Positions 27,811 to 37,442 of a stretch of 64,000 bases of DNA are shown here, piece by piece. The stretch spans positions 2,323,258 through 2,387,257 of the forward strand of contig NZ_OY782578.1 in NCBI RefSeq assembly GCF_963677945.1, in the 5' to 3' direction. Each line of letters starts with the position of its first letter. The first letter of the stretch is position 1. The notes beneath the pieces were generated by a model. It made no database searches. It was not told the origin of the DNA and saw nothing but the letters and a program-made list of their open reading frames with translations. A program made the position numbers and the translations under genes. Origin of the DNA: an uncultured Bacteroides sp. (GTDB lineage Bacteria > Bacteroidota > Bacteroidia > Bacteroidales > Bacteroidaceae).

Positions 27811-28347
27811 ATGGAACAATTCAGTGAATTGATAAAGAACAGACGTAGTACCAGAAAGTTTACATCTGAGGAACTGAAACAAGAAGAAGTGGTGAGCTTA
27901 CTAAAAGCAGCTTTAATGTCCCCCTCATCCAAACGTACAAATCCCTGGCAATTTATAGTTGTTGATGATAAAGAAACATTGGCAAAACTGGCAAAGTGCA
28001 AAGATAAAAGTGCAGACTTTATAGCAGAAGCAGCATTGGCTATTGTTGTTGCTGCCGATCCATTAGCTAGTGATGTATGGATTGAAGATGCTTCTATCGC
28101 CTCTATTATGATTCAATTGCAGGCTGAAGATTTAGGGTTAGGAAGTTGCTGGGTGCAAGTTCGTGAACGATTTACTGCTACCGGAATGTCTTCCGATGAA
28201 TATGTGCATGGTATATTGGATATCCCGTTACAACTTCAGGTTCTGTCGGTTATAGCTATAGGACATAAAGGAATGGAACGCAAACCTTTTAATGAGGAAC
28301 ATTTGCAGTGGGAGAAGATACATATTAATAAATATGAAGGAAAATAA
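27811..28347 (+). CDS. Nitroreductase-family flavoprotein
   Basis: 178 residues from ATG 27811 (MEQFSELIKNRRSTRKF); an upstream TTG in frame was not used. FMN-binding motifs: NRRSTRKFTSEEL at the N-terminus, MSPSSKRTNPWQFIVV, and LGSCWVQV in the C-terminal half. It is an NAD(P)H-dependent FMN enzyme that reduces nitro or quinone compounds; the physiological substrate is unknown. It is first in a compact operon with DUF2520, KdsC-like and Maf genes, and overlaps the next gene by 14 bases. Confidence 0.88.
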   Translation: MEQFSELIKNRRSTRKFTSEELKQEEVVSLLKAALMSPSSKRTNPWQFIVVDDKETLAKLAKCKDKSADFIAEAALAIVVAADPLASDVWIEDASIASIMIQLQAEDLGLGSCWVQVRERFTATGMSSDEYVHGILDIPLQLQVLSVIAIGHKGMERKPFNEEHLQWEKIHINKYEGK

Positions 28348-29107
28348 AATCGTTTTTATTGGAGCGGGAAATCTGGCAACTAATCTTGCAGAAGCTTTCC
28401 ATGACCAGCATATCAAAATAGCTCAGATCTACAGCCGAACTGAAGATTCTGCTAAAACTTTAGCAAAAGCTGTTGAGGCTGATTATACAACAGAGCTCGA
28501 AAGTGTTATCAATGATGCCGATATTTATATTGTAGCATTGAAAGACGATGCCTTGGTGGAACTTATGCTTCAGATTATAGCGGGTAAAGAAAATGCTTTA
28601 ATGGCGCATACTTCAGGTAGTTTACCATTGAATATCTGGCCGGAATCGGTAAAACGGAAAGGTGTTTTTTATCCGCTTCAGACTTTTAGTAAACAACGAA
28701 AGGTTGATTTCCTGAATATTCCGACTTTTATTGAAAGCAATAACTCTGCAGATAACCTACTTCTAAAAGAATTAGCAAGTTGTGTAACCAATAATGTTAG
28801 TGAACTTTCGTCGGAAAAACGCAGGCAAATTCATTTGGCTGCTGTTTTTGCCTGTAATTTTACTAATCACATGTATGCCCTTGCAGAAAAATTACTTCAA
28901 CAATATGGAATGCCATTTAATTATATGCTTCCGTTAATTGAAGAGACTGAAAGGAAAGCGCAAGTTCTTTCACCTAAAGAAGCACAAACTGGTCCGGCTG
29001 TGCGTTATGATGAGAAGATTATTAATAAGCATCTGGAGCTATTATCTAACGAACCTGAAATGCAGGAAATTTATAAATTGATTAGTAAGAGCATACATAA
29101 ACTATGA
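28334..29107 (+). CDS. Rossmann-fold DUF2520 protein
   Basis: 257 residues from ATG 28334, inside the end of the nitroreductase gene. The N-terminal dinucleotide-binding domain starts [19 protein letters not shown] (GxGNLA type), and the C-terminal half is the helical DUF2520 domain ([42 protein letters not shown]). The family is related to NADP-dependent F420/pyrroline-carboxylate reductases, but its reaction is unknown to me. The stop codon overlaps the KdsC-like start by four bases (ATGA), a sign of coupled translation. Confidence 0.85.
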   Translation: MKENKIVFIGAGNLATNLAEAFHDQHIKIAQIYSRTEDSAKTLAKAVEADYTTELESVINDADIYIVALKDDALVELMLQIIAGKENALMAHTSGSLPLNIWPESVKRKGVFYPLQTFSKQRKVDFLNIPTFIESNNSADNLLLKELASCVTNNVSELSSEKRRQIHLAAVFACNFTNHMYALAEKLLQQYGMPFNYMLPLIEETERKAQVLSPKEAQTGPAVRYDEKIINKHLELLSNEPEMQEIYKLISKSIHKL

Positions 29108-29625
29108 GTACTATAAATTACGATTTAAAGAAAATAAAAGCAATGGCTTTTGATGTGGATGGAGTATTGAGTCCTGAGACTATTCCATTGCATCCAAGCG
29201 GAGAGCCAATGCGTTGCGTAAATATCAAAGATGGATATGCAATTCAGCTGGCTGTAAAGCATGGATTACTTGTGGCAATTATTACTGGCGGTAGGACAAA
29301 TGCCGTACGCGTTCGTTTTGAAGGACTGGGAGTAAAGGACCTTTATCTGGGATCGAGCATAAAGATCAACGATTATAACGATTTTAAGAATAAGTATAAT
29401 CTTACTGATGAAGAAATTCTTTTTATGGGAGATGATATTCCTGATTTGGAAGTACTTCAAACCTGCGGACTACCTTGTTGCCCCTCCGATGCTGCTCCTG
29501 AAGTGAAAGCTGCTTCAATGTATATTTCACATAAAAATGGCGGGTATGGTTGTGGACGTGATGTTGTAGAGCAAGTGTTGAAGGCTCAGGGAAAATGGAT
29601 GAATGGAGAAGCTTTTGGCTGGTAA
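29104..29625 (+). CDS. kdsC: KdsC-like HAD phosphatase (KDO 8-phosphate phosphatase)
   Basis: A 173-residue C0-type HAD protein: nucleophile motif [11 protein letters not shown], motif [12 protein letters not shown], and motif [15 protein letters not shown], with the [12 protein letters not shown] tail loop typical of KdsC. It should remove phosphate from 3-deoxy-D-manno-octulosonate 8-phosphate during lipid A core synthesis in the cytoplasm. It overlaps both neighbours, DUF2520 by 4 bases and the possible early start of Maf. Confidence 0.88.
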   Translation: MSTINYDLKKIKAMAFDVDGVLSPETIPLHPSGEPMRCVNIKDGYAIQLAVKHGLLVAIITGGRTNAVRVRFEGLGVKDLYLGSSIKINDYNDFKNKYNLTDEEILFMGDDIPDLEVLQTCGLPCCPSDAAPEVKAASMYISHKNGGYGCGRDVVEQVLKAQGKWMNGEAFGW

Positions 29626-29641
29626 AAGAATGGAATTAAGA

Positions 29642-30223
29642 ATGCTGGATAATTTAAGTAAATACAAAATAATACTTGCATCGAACTCTCCCAGAAGAAA
29701 AGAGTTGATGACTGGATTAGGAATAAAATATTCTGTAAAAACATTACCCGATATAGATGAGTCGTACCCCGAAACCTTGGTAGGAGGGGAGATTCCTGTT
29801 TATATAGCCAAAGGAAAGGCAGATGCTTATATGCATCTTATCAAGCCCGATCAGCTTATAATCACAGCTGACACAATAGTTTGGCTGGATGGCAAAGTTC
29901 TTGGTAAACCTCAGGATATGGATGAGGCTAGAGAAATGCTAAGAAGTCTTTCGGGTAAAACACATCAGGTGTATACAGGTGTTTGTCTTACAACGAAAAC
30001 ATTTCAAAGAAGTTTCTCATCGGTGAGCGATGTTACATTTGCTACATTAACCGATGAAGAAATAGACTATTATGTAGATCAGTATCTCCCAATGGATAAA
30101 GCCGGGGCTTATGGTGTTCAGGAATGGATTGGCTATATTGGGGTAGAGAACATCTCCGGATCGTACTTTAATGTTATGGGATTACCTATTCAACGACTGT
30201 ATCGTGAATTGAAGACTTTATAA
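29642..30223 (+). CDS. maf: Maf-family nucleotide pyrophosphatase
   Basis: I chose ATG 29642 (MLDNLSKYKIILASNSPRRK, 193 residues), the usual N-terminus of the family; starts at 29603 or 29633 would add a tail with no counterpart. Maf motifs: ASNSPRRKELM, DIDES, ITADTIV, GKPQDMDEAREML, SGKTHQVYTGV, and the C-terminal QEWIGYIGVENISGSYFNVMGLP. It hydrolyses non-canonical or excess nucleoside triphosphates (dTTP/UTP type). It ends the four-gene operon and is followed by a terminator. Confidence 0.93.
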   Translation: MLDNLSKYKIILASNSPRRKELMTGLGIKYSVKTLPDIDESYPETLVGGEIPVYIAKGKADAYMHLIKPDQLIITADTIVWLDGKVLGKPQDMDEAREMLRSLSGKTHQVYTGVCLTTKTFQRSFSSVSDVTFATLTDEEIDYYVDQYLPMDKAGAYGVQEWIGYIGVENISGSYFNVMGLPIQRLYRELKTL

Positions 30224-30594
30224 CAAACGGGAACTTATATAAGAAAATCCGGACTATGCTTCTAAAAGCTAATAGCCCGGATTTTTTTTATTCTTTGAAT
30301 TGCTTGTATATATTTTAAACTGGTGGTGACAAACTTTAATAAAAACTTCTTTTATATGTCTTGGTATAAAATTTAGCACCCCCACTACCAAAGGATTTCA
30401 GAAGGTACCCCCTTGTTACCCCCTCAATTTATTCTAGTTATATTTCCATTTTTTGAAGGGATATGGAATAAAAACTAAATTTTTACGATAACTATCTGAT
30501 ATACTTATGTATAACAGCCTTGTTTTATATTCTTTTATTGAAAATCCTTCAATAAATTCTTTTATAGATGTGTATAAAAATTATTTATATATTC
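30224..30594. other. 371-bp region without a gene, C-tract cluster
   Basis: Holds the terminator of the maf operon (30246-30289) and three C5 tracts at 30379-30383, 30408-30412 and 30419-30423 (G5 on the minus strand). No open frame here is convincing. The C tracts are unusual in such AT-rich DNA. Confidence 0.5.
30246..30289 (+). terminator. Terminator of the nitroreductase-maf operon
   Basis: AATCCGG (30246-30252) and CCGGATT (30277-30283) form the stem, followed by a T8 run. Confidence 0.85.
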
Positions 30595-32811
30595 TTATCG
30601 GTAATACCTTAACAAGTCTAGCATTAGCGGAATATCATCCTCTTTAATGCCTTGTTTAATCAAGTCTTCTTTATCTTTATTAAACAGTTCGAGGAATGAC
30701 TCCTGATTATCACTCATAGCCAGACTTGTAGCATACATTTTTACGGCTTTCTCTAACTGTCCCAAACTCCAGGCCACATGACCCGCATTCAGATAGTCCA
30801 GCAATTGAGTCTCTTTTTCCAGTAACTTATGGTAGTACTTCATAGCCTGCTCGTGTTTTCCAATAACGAAAGAACACCAGGCAATTGCACGCCATATCTT
30901 AGGTAATTCGGGATCAATGTAATCAACCTTGAAGAAATAGTTCAAAGCTTCGTCATATCGTTTTAGTCCCACCAGGCAGTGACCTATCTGTGTAAGCACA
31001 TTCAGATTGTCCGGTTGAGCAGCTTCAACTTTCTGATAATAAAGAAGTGCCTTATCCAATTGGTTTAGCTGGCGGTAACACATAGCCAGATGCCTGTTTG
31101 TCCAGATACTGTCGGGCTTCAGAATATCAGCTTGCAGATAAGCCTCAATTGCTTTCTCATAGCCTTTGTTCTTTTGCATGCAATAACCCATCTTCTGATA
31201 AATCTCAGCATCGCCCTTTTTGTCTTTAACTATATCTTCATAAAGCAGCCATGCTTCTATCAGATAATTCTTGTGGAAGAAATATCCGGCAAGAGTAAGC
31301 TGATTGCTGGTATCGCTAACTGTATCTTTTAGCGTAACGCAATGTTGCAAGTTCAGAGATTCCATGAATGGATCTTTAAACTCATGTCTGCGTGGATGAA
31401 TCCTAAAGAAACGATACAAGTCGTGTATATATTGATTGCTAATGGTATCTGCATGTTGAGCAAAAGCCAGAATCTTATCATAACTATTGCTTTCATTGAT
31501 CGCTTCATTCTGAGCCTCAAATTGCTGAGCCATCATTTCCCGCTGAGCTTCCGGAACCTGCATCATGGTGAAGCAGAAAGAATATTTATCGCTGTTGCAA
31601 AAGAACCCCGACTGATAAATTGTGTCCAATAATACATCTCGTTTTACGGGAGTAGTAGAGAATGTTTGTATAACAGAAGAATGCTGCATGTCGAATGGAT
31701 AAAACCAGTTGGCCATTTCTCTGAAGAAAGGGTAAGTTTTCAGTTGGGCAAAAGTACTCATATAAACATCTGCACCTTCCATCTGAAGCTCATTCATCTC
31801 TTTAAGTTTATCGCTTAGTCCGGATTGATCCATCCAATCTTCCCAATCAGGATTCTTGTCGTTCTGACCGCTTTCTTCATCCGGTGCTTCATTGTTGAAC
31901 TTAATGTTTTTCAGGTTAGGATTCTTCATTAATTCAGGAAGAATCTCTTCACGCATCTTTTTATCAATCTTTTCTGTTTCCCGGCAACGTAAAAGCTGAA
32001 TCTGTATAACACTCAGGTTATTAGCAAAGATTGCATCTTCATTTAGTAATTTTAGTCGGGCTGCTACATCAGGATACAAAGACAAGCGCTTATCATAACG
32101 GTAGATAATAAGTGCCAGTCCTACAATAGCCCGTTGGTTTATATCGTTTGCATTATGTTGGTATGCATCAAACAACAGCATGAATTTGCGAATATCGAAG
32201 TATTGCATCAAACTCAATGTCAATGCACTGACAAACAAACAAAGATCATTGATCTGAACCAGTGAAGATTGCAGGAAGTTGCGTGCTTCTTCTTCCTCTT
32301 GTGCTTCCCAATGGTCTGCTAACCAAAGGATATAGAAAAGTTCTGATACAGCTATTTCATGACGTTTACGGATAGATGCAAGTTCTGCGGCCTGCTTTTC
32401 TGTATAATGGAGTAGCTTACCCACAGCCATGTCTTCGGTGTAACTTTCCAGCTCCAACTGTACTGCCGGAAGAGCACGGAGCGGAATAAATTTATGATAT
32501 CTTCTCCGATCATAATAATACTCAGTAGAGTTTGGAGTAAGTTTACTAATTCTGGCTTTTTCAGTTAGCTTGTATGCTGTAGCCAATAGTTTTCTGTAGA
32601 GATTATTACGTTCAGGATCTGTAATGCCTTGCTGCATGTACTGCAACATATATCTATAAGAAGTTTGCAATTCTTCCAAAGAGTTTTTTAAAGCCCAGTC
32701 GGACATATCCTGAGTAAAAACTTCCAAACGGTTTAATGCTTCAGATAATCTTTTCTGATCCAGGAAATGGACAATCCGTTCATATTCTTCGTTTATGGCT
32801 GCTTCGTTCAT
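30595..32811 (-). CDS. Large TPR-repeat protein
   Basis: A 738-residue soluble protein without a signal peptide. The N-terminal two thirds are helical and unassigned (start MNEAAINEEYERIVHFLDQK). The C-terminal third, from about residue 540, has at least five tetratricopeptide repeats (DAEIYQKMGYCMQKNKGYEK, DSIWTNRHLAMCYRQLNQLD, DNLNVLTQIGHCLVGLKRYD, ELPKIWRAIAWCSFVIGK). Probably a protein-protein scaffold, with no known function I can name. A TATCTTTG box lies about 35 bases upstream and a 22-bp dyad array beyond that. Confidence 0.85.
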   Translation of the reverse strand: MNEAAINEEYERIVHFLDQKRLSEALNRLEVFTQDMSDWALKNSLEELQTSYRYMLQYMQQGITDPERNNLYRKLLATAYKLTEKARISKLTPNSTEYYYDRRRYHKFIPLRALPAVQLELESYTEDMAVGKLLHYTEKQAAELASIRKRHEIAVSELFYILWLADHWEAQEEEEARNFLQSSLVQINDLCLFVSALTLSLMQYFDIRKFMLLFDAYQHNANDINQRAIVGLALIIYRYDKRLSLYPDVAARLKLLNEDAIFANNLSVIQIQLLRCRETEKIDKKMREEILPELMKNPNLKNIKFNNEAPDEESGQNDKNPDWEDWMDQSGLSDKLKEMNELQMEGADVYMSTFAQLKTYPFFREMANWFYPFDMQHSSVIQTFSTTPVKRDVLLDTIYQSGFFCNSDKYSFCFTMMQVPEAQREMMAQQFEAQNEAINESNSYDKILAFAQHADTISNQYIHDLYRFFRIHPRRHEFKDPFMESLNLQHCVTLKDTVSDTSNQLTLAGYFFHKNYLIEAWLLYEDIVKDKKGDAEIYQKMGYCMQKNKGYEKAIEAYLQADILKPDSIWTNRHLAMCYRQLNQLDKALLYYQKVEAAQPDNLNVLTQIGHCLVGLKRYDEALNYFFKVDYIDPELPKIWRAIAWCSFVIGKHEQAMKYYHKLLEKETQLLDYLNAGHVAWSLGQLEKAVKMYATSLAMSDNQESFLELFNKDKEDLIKQGIKEDDIPLMLDLLRYYR

Positions 32812-32844
32812 TTTTTTGTGCTATTAGTTTTCTTTTATAACAAA

Positions 32845-32852
32845 CAAAGATA
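32845..32852 (-). promoter_or_regulatory. -7 promoter box of the TPR gene
   Basis: TATCTTTG on the minus strand, 34 bases before the start codon, matching TAnnTTTG. Confidence 0.55.
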
Positions 32853-32928
32853 AAAAAATATTCATATTAGCCGATTTAATTTATCCTAATCTTTATTCTT
32901 TATGATTGTCAGAGCAAGTATTAAAAAA

Positions 32929-33016
32929 TCCTTGTACAAAAGATTGCATTCTTTTGTACAAAACAATTAAATCTTCTGTACAGAAGAATCTATTCTTTTG
33001 TACAAGAATCAAATAA
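32929..33016. repeat. Array 3: four TGTACA units in a 22-bp tandem repeat
   Basis: TGTACA cores start at 32933, 32955, 32977 and 32999, each exactly 22 bp apart. Units begin CTTTTGTACAAAA-like; the third (CTTCTGTACAGAAG) is a perfect 14-bp palindrome. It lies 118-205 bp upstream of the TPR gene start and downstream of the substrate-binding lipoprotein gene. Confidence 0.85.
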
Positions 33017-33044
33017 GCTTTCCTGAAAGCTTTAAAATGATGCG

Positions 33045-33995
33045 CTATGGTTGATTAACAAACGTACTATCTACCAGATTCTTTTCGTTATAGTCCTCAG
33101 GAATCAGTTGTTTAATCTTAAGCCATCCAATACTGGCTTTTATGTCTTTAATCTTAGGTAGTTCGGCTTTACGATAATCAGGTAATGGAATCTGCTTTAC
33201 CACAGATCTTGCTAAATTGAAATCTTCAGAAAGAGTTTCTATCCATTCATTTTTCGGATGGCTTTTTATGAAGTTTATGCCGAGATTGTATCCAAGTATT
33301 AATGCCATAATTTCGTTATTCTTATCTTTTATAGCATTCTCGGAAAATAGAGTAGTAGTTGCATTAATGCCCAAATCTTTTGTTGATTCTAATGATTTGT
33401 GCCCATCTTTTATAGCGATAGTTGCATACGGATCGGGGAAGAAAGCTGCGTCTATCTGCCCGTTTTGCAACATTTCCAATCGGACTGATATTTTGCTAAT
33501 ATTAGGTTTGTTTACGCTTACGGTCAGGATATTGGCTGTCTTTAAGGCTATATCTGTAGAAAAATCTGTTATGGTATTTTCTGAAACACCAATATTCATT
33601 TTTCGTAGGTCTGTAAGTTCTTTTATGCCAGATTCTTTTCCTGCTATCAAATAGAGAATTCCATCGTTTTTCATTATAACTTTTAACCTGGAACCATTTG
33701 CATGCAGGGTTATAGCTCTTGTTAAATCGGTTATAGCACCGTCTAATTTACCAGATTTGAAGTCGTACTCCAAATCATTTGATGATAGATATTTTATAAA
33801 GTTTACTTTTAATCCCAGTGAATCATATATCCCTTGTTTCTGAGCTACGGTAAATGGTACATAATCCATTGACTGCATCACACCGAGAGTTATTTCCTGA
33901 AGTTCATTCTTATCTACAACCTTTTCCTTTCCTTTGCAGGAAATAAAAAAAGAGGTGGTAAGAATAAGACTAATGATAAAAATGTATTTTTTCAT
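33045..33995 (-). CDS. NMT1/SsuA-like ABC substrate-binding lipoprotein
   Basis: A 316-residue lipoprotein (MKKYIFIISLILTTSFFISC, lipidated Cys at 20). The NMT1-like periplasmic-binding domain shows ITLGVMQSMDYVPFTVAQKQ, GLKVNFIKYLSSNDLEYDF, DGAITDLTRAITLHANG and the NGQIDAAFFPDPYATIA hinge segment. Relatives bind thiamine precursors, sulfonates or nitrate analogues; the ligand here is unknown. No permease or ATPase gene is adjacent, so it is an orphan binding protein in this window. Confidence 0.8.
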   Translation of the reverse strand: MKKYIFIISLILTTSFFISCKGKEKVVDKNELQEITLGVMQSMDYVPFTVAQKQGIYDSLGLKVNFIKYLSSNDLEYDFKSGKLDGAITDLTRAITLHANGSRLKVIMKNDGILYLIAGKESGIKELTDLRKMNIGVSENTITDFSTDIALKTANILTVSVNKPNISKISVRLEMLQNGQIDAAFFPDPYATIAIKDGHKSLESTKDLGINATTTLFSENAIKDKNNEIMALILGYNLGINFIKSHPKNEWIETLSEDFNLARSVVKQIPLPDYRKAELPKIKDIKASIGWLKIKQLIPEDYNEKNLVDSTFVNQP

Positions 33996-34028
33996 AAAAC
34001 GTAGATCCTATAAAAATATAATAAAAGA

Positions 34029-34095
34029 AGAAGAGAGTACTTCAAAAGTATTTCGAATCCAGGGATTCGCTTTAACTTTTGAAGCACTCTCTTCT
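34029..34095 (-). terminator. Nested hairpin terminator after pgk
   Basis: 21-base arms (34029-34049 and 34075-34095, one mismatch; outer part AGAAGAGAGT) enclose a second stem CGAATCC/GGATTCG (34054-34060, 34063-34069). On the minus strand a T-rich stretch follows, at the end of pgk. Confidence 0.75.
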
Positions 34096-34118
34096 CTATA
34101 TCTACTCCCTAGGGAGAA

Positions 34119-35381
34119 TTATGCTTCTTGAATAGCTGCGATTCCTGGAAGAACTTTTCCTTCGATAGCTTCTAATAATGCACCACCACCTGTTGATACA
34201 TAAGAAACGCCATCAGCTAAACCAAACTTGTTTACACAAGCAACAGAGTCACCACCACCAACAAGTGAGAATGCACCGTTCTTTGTAGCTTCAACAATAG
34301 CTAAACCTACTGCATGAGAACCAGATGCGAAGTTATCAAATTCGAATACACCTGTAGGACCATTCCAAAGAATTGTTTTAGAGTTCTTAATAACTTCAGC
34401 AAAGATAGCTTCACTCTTAGGACCAATATCCAAACCACTCCATCCATCAGGAATTTCGTCAATCGCAACAAACTGAGTATTGGCGTCATTTGAGAATTTG
34501 TCAGCAATCTTAGAGTCAACAGCTAGAACTATGTTTACGTTGTTAGCTTTAGCTTTTTCCAAAATCTCAAGAGCCAATTCCTGTTTATCATCTTCGCAAA
34601 GAGAAGAACCGATTTTACCACCCATTGCCTTAGTGAATGTGAAAGACATTCCACCAGTGATGATAAGGTTGTCTACTTTAGTAAGTAGGTTTTCTATGAT
34701 TTCAATTTTAGAAGAAACTTTAGAACCACCCATGATAGCAGTAAAAGGACGGTGAATGTCATTCATTACTTTTTCTACAGCGATTACTTCTTTGTTCATT
34801 AAGAAACCGAACATTTTATTGTCAGCATCGAAGTAGTTAGCGATAAGGGCTGTAGAAGCGTGTGCGCGGTGAGCAGTACCAAATGCATCATTTACATAGC
34901 AATCTGCATAAGAAGCAAGAGCTTTAGTAAAGTTCTTCTGACTTTCTTTTACAGCTTTCTTAGCAGCAGCTTTTTCTTCGTCTGTTGCATCTTCAGCAAG
35001 ACCTCTTGGTTTGCCTTCTTCTTCAGCATAAAAACGAAGGTTTTCAAGCAATAAAGCTTCACCTGGTTTCAAAGCAGCAGCTTTAGCAGCAGGTTCTTCG
35101 CCCATGCAATCGCTGGCAAACTGTACGTCTACGCCAAGCAATTCAGATACACGACCAATAATATGTTTTAATGAGAATTTGTCAGTTGCTCCTTTCGGAC
35201 GTCCAAGGTGAGAACCAATAATAAGGCTACCGCCATCAGCGATAATCTTCTTTAATGTAGGAAGGGCAGCACGTATACGATTGTCGTCTGTGATGTTGAA
35301 ATTTTCATCCAATGGAACATTAAAGTCCACTCTAACGAATGCCTTTTTACCGGCAAAGTTGAATTTGTCAATTGTTTGCAT
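34119..35381 (-). CDS. pgk: Phosphoglycerate kinase
   Basis: A 420-residue glycolytic enzyme with [19 protein letters not shown] at the N-terminus, [56 protein letters not shown] and [13 protein letters not shown] motifs. It converts 1,3-bisphosphoglycerate and ADP to 3-phosphoglycerate and ATP in the cytoplasm. The length and all substrate-binding blocks are normal. It stands alone between a nested terminator and the nth gene. Confidence 0.97.
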   Translation of the reverse strand: MQTIDKFNFAGKKAFVRVDFNVPLDENFNITDDNRIRAALPTLKKIIADGGSLIIGSHLGRPKGATDKFSLKHIIGRVSELLGVDVQFASDCMGEEPAAKAAALKPGEALLLENLRFYAEEEGKPRGLAEDATDEEKAAAKKAVKESQKNFTKALASYADCYVNDAFGTAHRAHASTALIANYFDADNKMFGFLMNKEVIAVEKVMNDIHRPFTAIMGGSKVSSKIEIIENLLTKVDNLIITGGMSFTFTKAMGGKIGSSLCEDDKQELALEILEKAKANNVNIVLAVDSKIADKFSNDANTQFVAIDEIPDGWSGLDIGPKSEAIFAEVIKNSKTILWNGPTGVFEFDNFASGSHAVGLAIVEATKNGAFSLVGGGDSVACVNKFGLADGVSYVSTGGGALLEAIEGKVLPGIAAIQEA

Positions 35382-35497
35382 AATTCTCTTATAATTTAAA
35401 ATTCTATTATTCTTAAATGCGATCGCAAAGTTATTAATTATTTCCTACTTATCAATTAAATATTATTTAATTATTTTCTGTTTTTTCCCCTTTTATC

Positions 35498-36151
35498 TTA
35501 CTGTTTTATCACATTATATTCTCTTTTGTAATATTTACATAGCAATTTTAACCCACAACTATCACATTTTGGATTCCTTGCTATGCAAACATATCTTCCA
35601 TGCAAAATAAGCCAATGATGTGCTATGGGTAATAATTCCCCCGGAATATATTTTACGAGTTCTTTTTCTGTGGCAAGAGGACTTTTGGAATTTGTAGTCA
35701 GACCTATCCGGTTAGAGACTCTGAATACGTGAGTATCTACAGGCATTGCTTCTTTATTGAAGACCACAGCACGAATAACATTGGCCGTTTTTCTTCCTAC
35801 GCCAGGCATCTTTTCCAATAATTCCATGTCGGATGGTACCTCGTCATGAAATTCATTATGTAGCATTTTTGCCATGCCAACTAAGTGTTTCGCTTTATTG
35901 TTGGGATAAGAAACGCTTCTGATGTATTCAAATATCACTTCCGGAGTACTAGCTGCCAATGTTTCGGCGGTTGGATAATCATGAAACAGTTTAGGAGTAA
36001 TCATGTTCACACGTTTGTCTGTGCATTGCGCGGAAAGAATTACAGCAACCAACAATTCATAAGGAGTGTTGTAGTTAAGTTCAGTTTCCGCTACGGGCAT
36101 GTTTTCTTTGAACCACTCAATCACTTTATTATATAATTCTTTCTTTCTCAT
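35498..36151 (-). CDS. nth: Endonuclease III
   Basis: 217 residues. Helix-hairpin-helix motif LEKMPGVGRKTANVI contains the catalytic Lys, with the catalytic Asp in PVDTHVFRVSNRIGL. The C-terminal [4Fe-4S] ligands follow C-x6-C-x2-C-x5-C (CIARNPKCDSCGLKLLC). It removes oxidised pyrimidines and nicks the abasic site during base-excision repair. Its start codon is 2 bases from the stop of the upstream MFS gene, so the two are cotranscribed. Confidence 0.96.
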   Translation of the reverse strand: MRKKELYNKVIEWFKENMPVAETELNYNTPYELLVAVILSAQCTDKRVNMITPKLFHDYPTAETLAASTPEVIFEYIRSVSYPNNKAKHLVGMAKMLHNEFHDEVPSDMELLEKMPGVGRKTANVIRAVVFNKEAMPVDTHVFRVSNRIGLTTNSKSPLATEKELVKYIPGELLPIAHHWLILHGRYVCIARNPKCDSCGLKLLCKYYKREYNVIKQ

Positions 36152-36152
36152 A

Positions 36153-37349
36153 TTATCTTAATTTATTTTTTTCAAAATGTGGACCAACTTTTCTTTTGAA
36201 ATAGATTACAGAGAAAACGGTGAGGCAAGCTCCAAAAAAGAATGCCTTATCGAATGTTGCTATTTGCCCTATATATCCTCCTGCAAGAACACCGATACCA
36301 ATACCCATGTCCCATGAAGTTAAATAGGTAGACGTTGCTGTTCCTCTTTGAGAATTTGGAGCCAGATTAACAAAAAGCGTATTAAATGCCGGAAACATTG
36401 TTCCGAAACCAATTCCCAGGAGAAGAGCTATCAAAAAGAATAAGATTGTGGTCGCTGTACTGCTATACTTCATCAGCATGTTACATGCCGAAAGTAAAAA
36501 ATAGCAGAAACAAACCAGATACATTCCCCATGCTAAAACGGTTAATAGTCGTCCTTTATCAACTTGTTTACCCGAAAATAAACGCGAAACTGCCATTCCT
36601 ACTGCCATAAAAGTAAAGAACAATCCGGTGCCACTCATTATTCCCATGCTTTTAGCATAGATAGCCACATAGGTTGTAGTCATTCCATAAGGAACAGATA
36701 GCAACATAAGATCCAGTCCGGCGGGAACTCCTTTCACCAGAATAAATCTATCCAATGATATTGCTTCACGTTTTACACATTTCTTAGTCGGAGTTTTTAT
36801 CATAAAAGCCATCAGAAGTCCTATGCTGCAAGAAACAAATGCCCAGGCAAAGATTACATCAAACGAGTAAACCTCATGCAAAAACAAACCAACCATTGGT
36901 CCTATGCTCATTGCTGTGTTATTCATCATTCCATAATAGCCAAGACCTTCACCTCTTCTTGAAGAAGGCATAATATCTATCACAATTGTATTACCCCCCA
37001 CAGTTACAGTTCCAAAAGCAAAACCATGAAGAATTCTTAAGATAGTGAACAAGGTCAGTACTCCTGAAAATAAGTACCCTGCAAAGATCCCGGTGAAAAT
37101 AAAATAAGCGAATAAATAAAGCGGTTTTCGGGCGAAAGCATCAAGTAAGTATCCCGAAAAAGGACGAATACAGAGTGCAGCTATAGTATAACATGAAAGG
37201 ATTATTCCTATAGTAGCATTGTTTGAATGAAAAACCTCTGTGAGGTAAAAAGGAAGTATCGGTAGTAATAGATAAAAGCCAAAGTACAACAGAAAATTCG
37301 CAGCCAGAATAAATATATAGCTACGGGTAACCAGCTTGTCTTTTGCCAT
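36153..37349 (-). CDS. MFS transporter, drug/sugar-efflux type
   Basis: 398 residues with twelve predicted membrane segments. It has the MFS loop 2-3 motif variant IRPFSGYLLDAFARKPLYLF and the repeated SRLFSGKQVDKGRLLTVL in the second half. It is close to the YfcJ/arabinose-efflux type, with an unknown substrate. It forms a short operon with nth, and a terminator lies between it and pheS upstream. Confidence 0.82.
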   Translation of the reverse strand: MAKDKLVTRSYIFILAANFLLYFGFYLLLPILPFYLTEVFHSNNATIGIILSCYTIAALCIRPFSGYLLDAFARKPLYLFAYFIFTGIFAGYLFSGVLTLFTILRILHGFAFGTVTVGGNTIVIDIMPSSRRGEGLGYYGMMNNTAMSIGPMVGLFLHEVYSFDVIFAWAFVSCSIGLLMAFMIKTPTKKCVKREAISLDRFILVKGVPAGLDLMLLSVPYGMTTTYVAIYAKSMGIMSGTGLFFTFMAVGMAVSRLFSGKQVDKGRLLTVLAWGMYLVCFCYFLLSACNMLMKYSSTATTILFFLIALLLGIGFGTMFPAFNTLFVNLAPNSQRGTATSTYLTSWDMGIGIGVLAGGYIGQIATFDKAFFFGACLTVFSVIYFKRKVGPHFEKNKLR

Positions 37350-37380
37350 AAGATGATTATTAGGAGATATAATAAAATAA

Positions 37381-37420
37381 GGATAATGAATAATTCAGTT
37401 CATTGAGCTATTCATTATCC
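37381..37420 (-). terminator. Terminator after pheS
   Basis: GGATAATGAATA (37381-37392) and TATTCATTATCC (37409-37420) form a 12-bp stem; a T-rich stretch follows on the minus strand. Confidence 0.8.
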
Positions 37421-37442
37421 CATATTAATTATTTATGATCAG

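Noticed and set aside
32929-33016. The 22-bp arrays as CRISPR
   Set aside because: Unit length is only 22 bp with no unique spacers between identical repeats, and there are no cas genes in the window.
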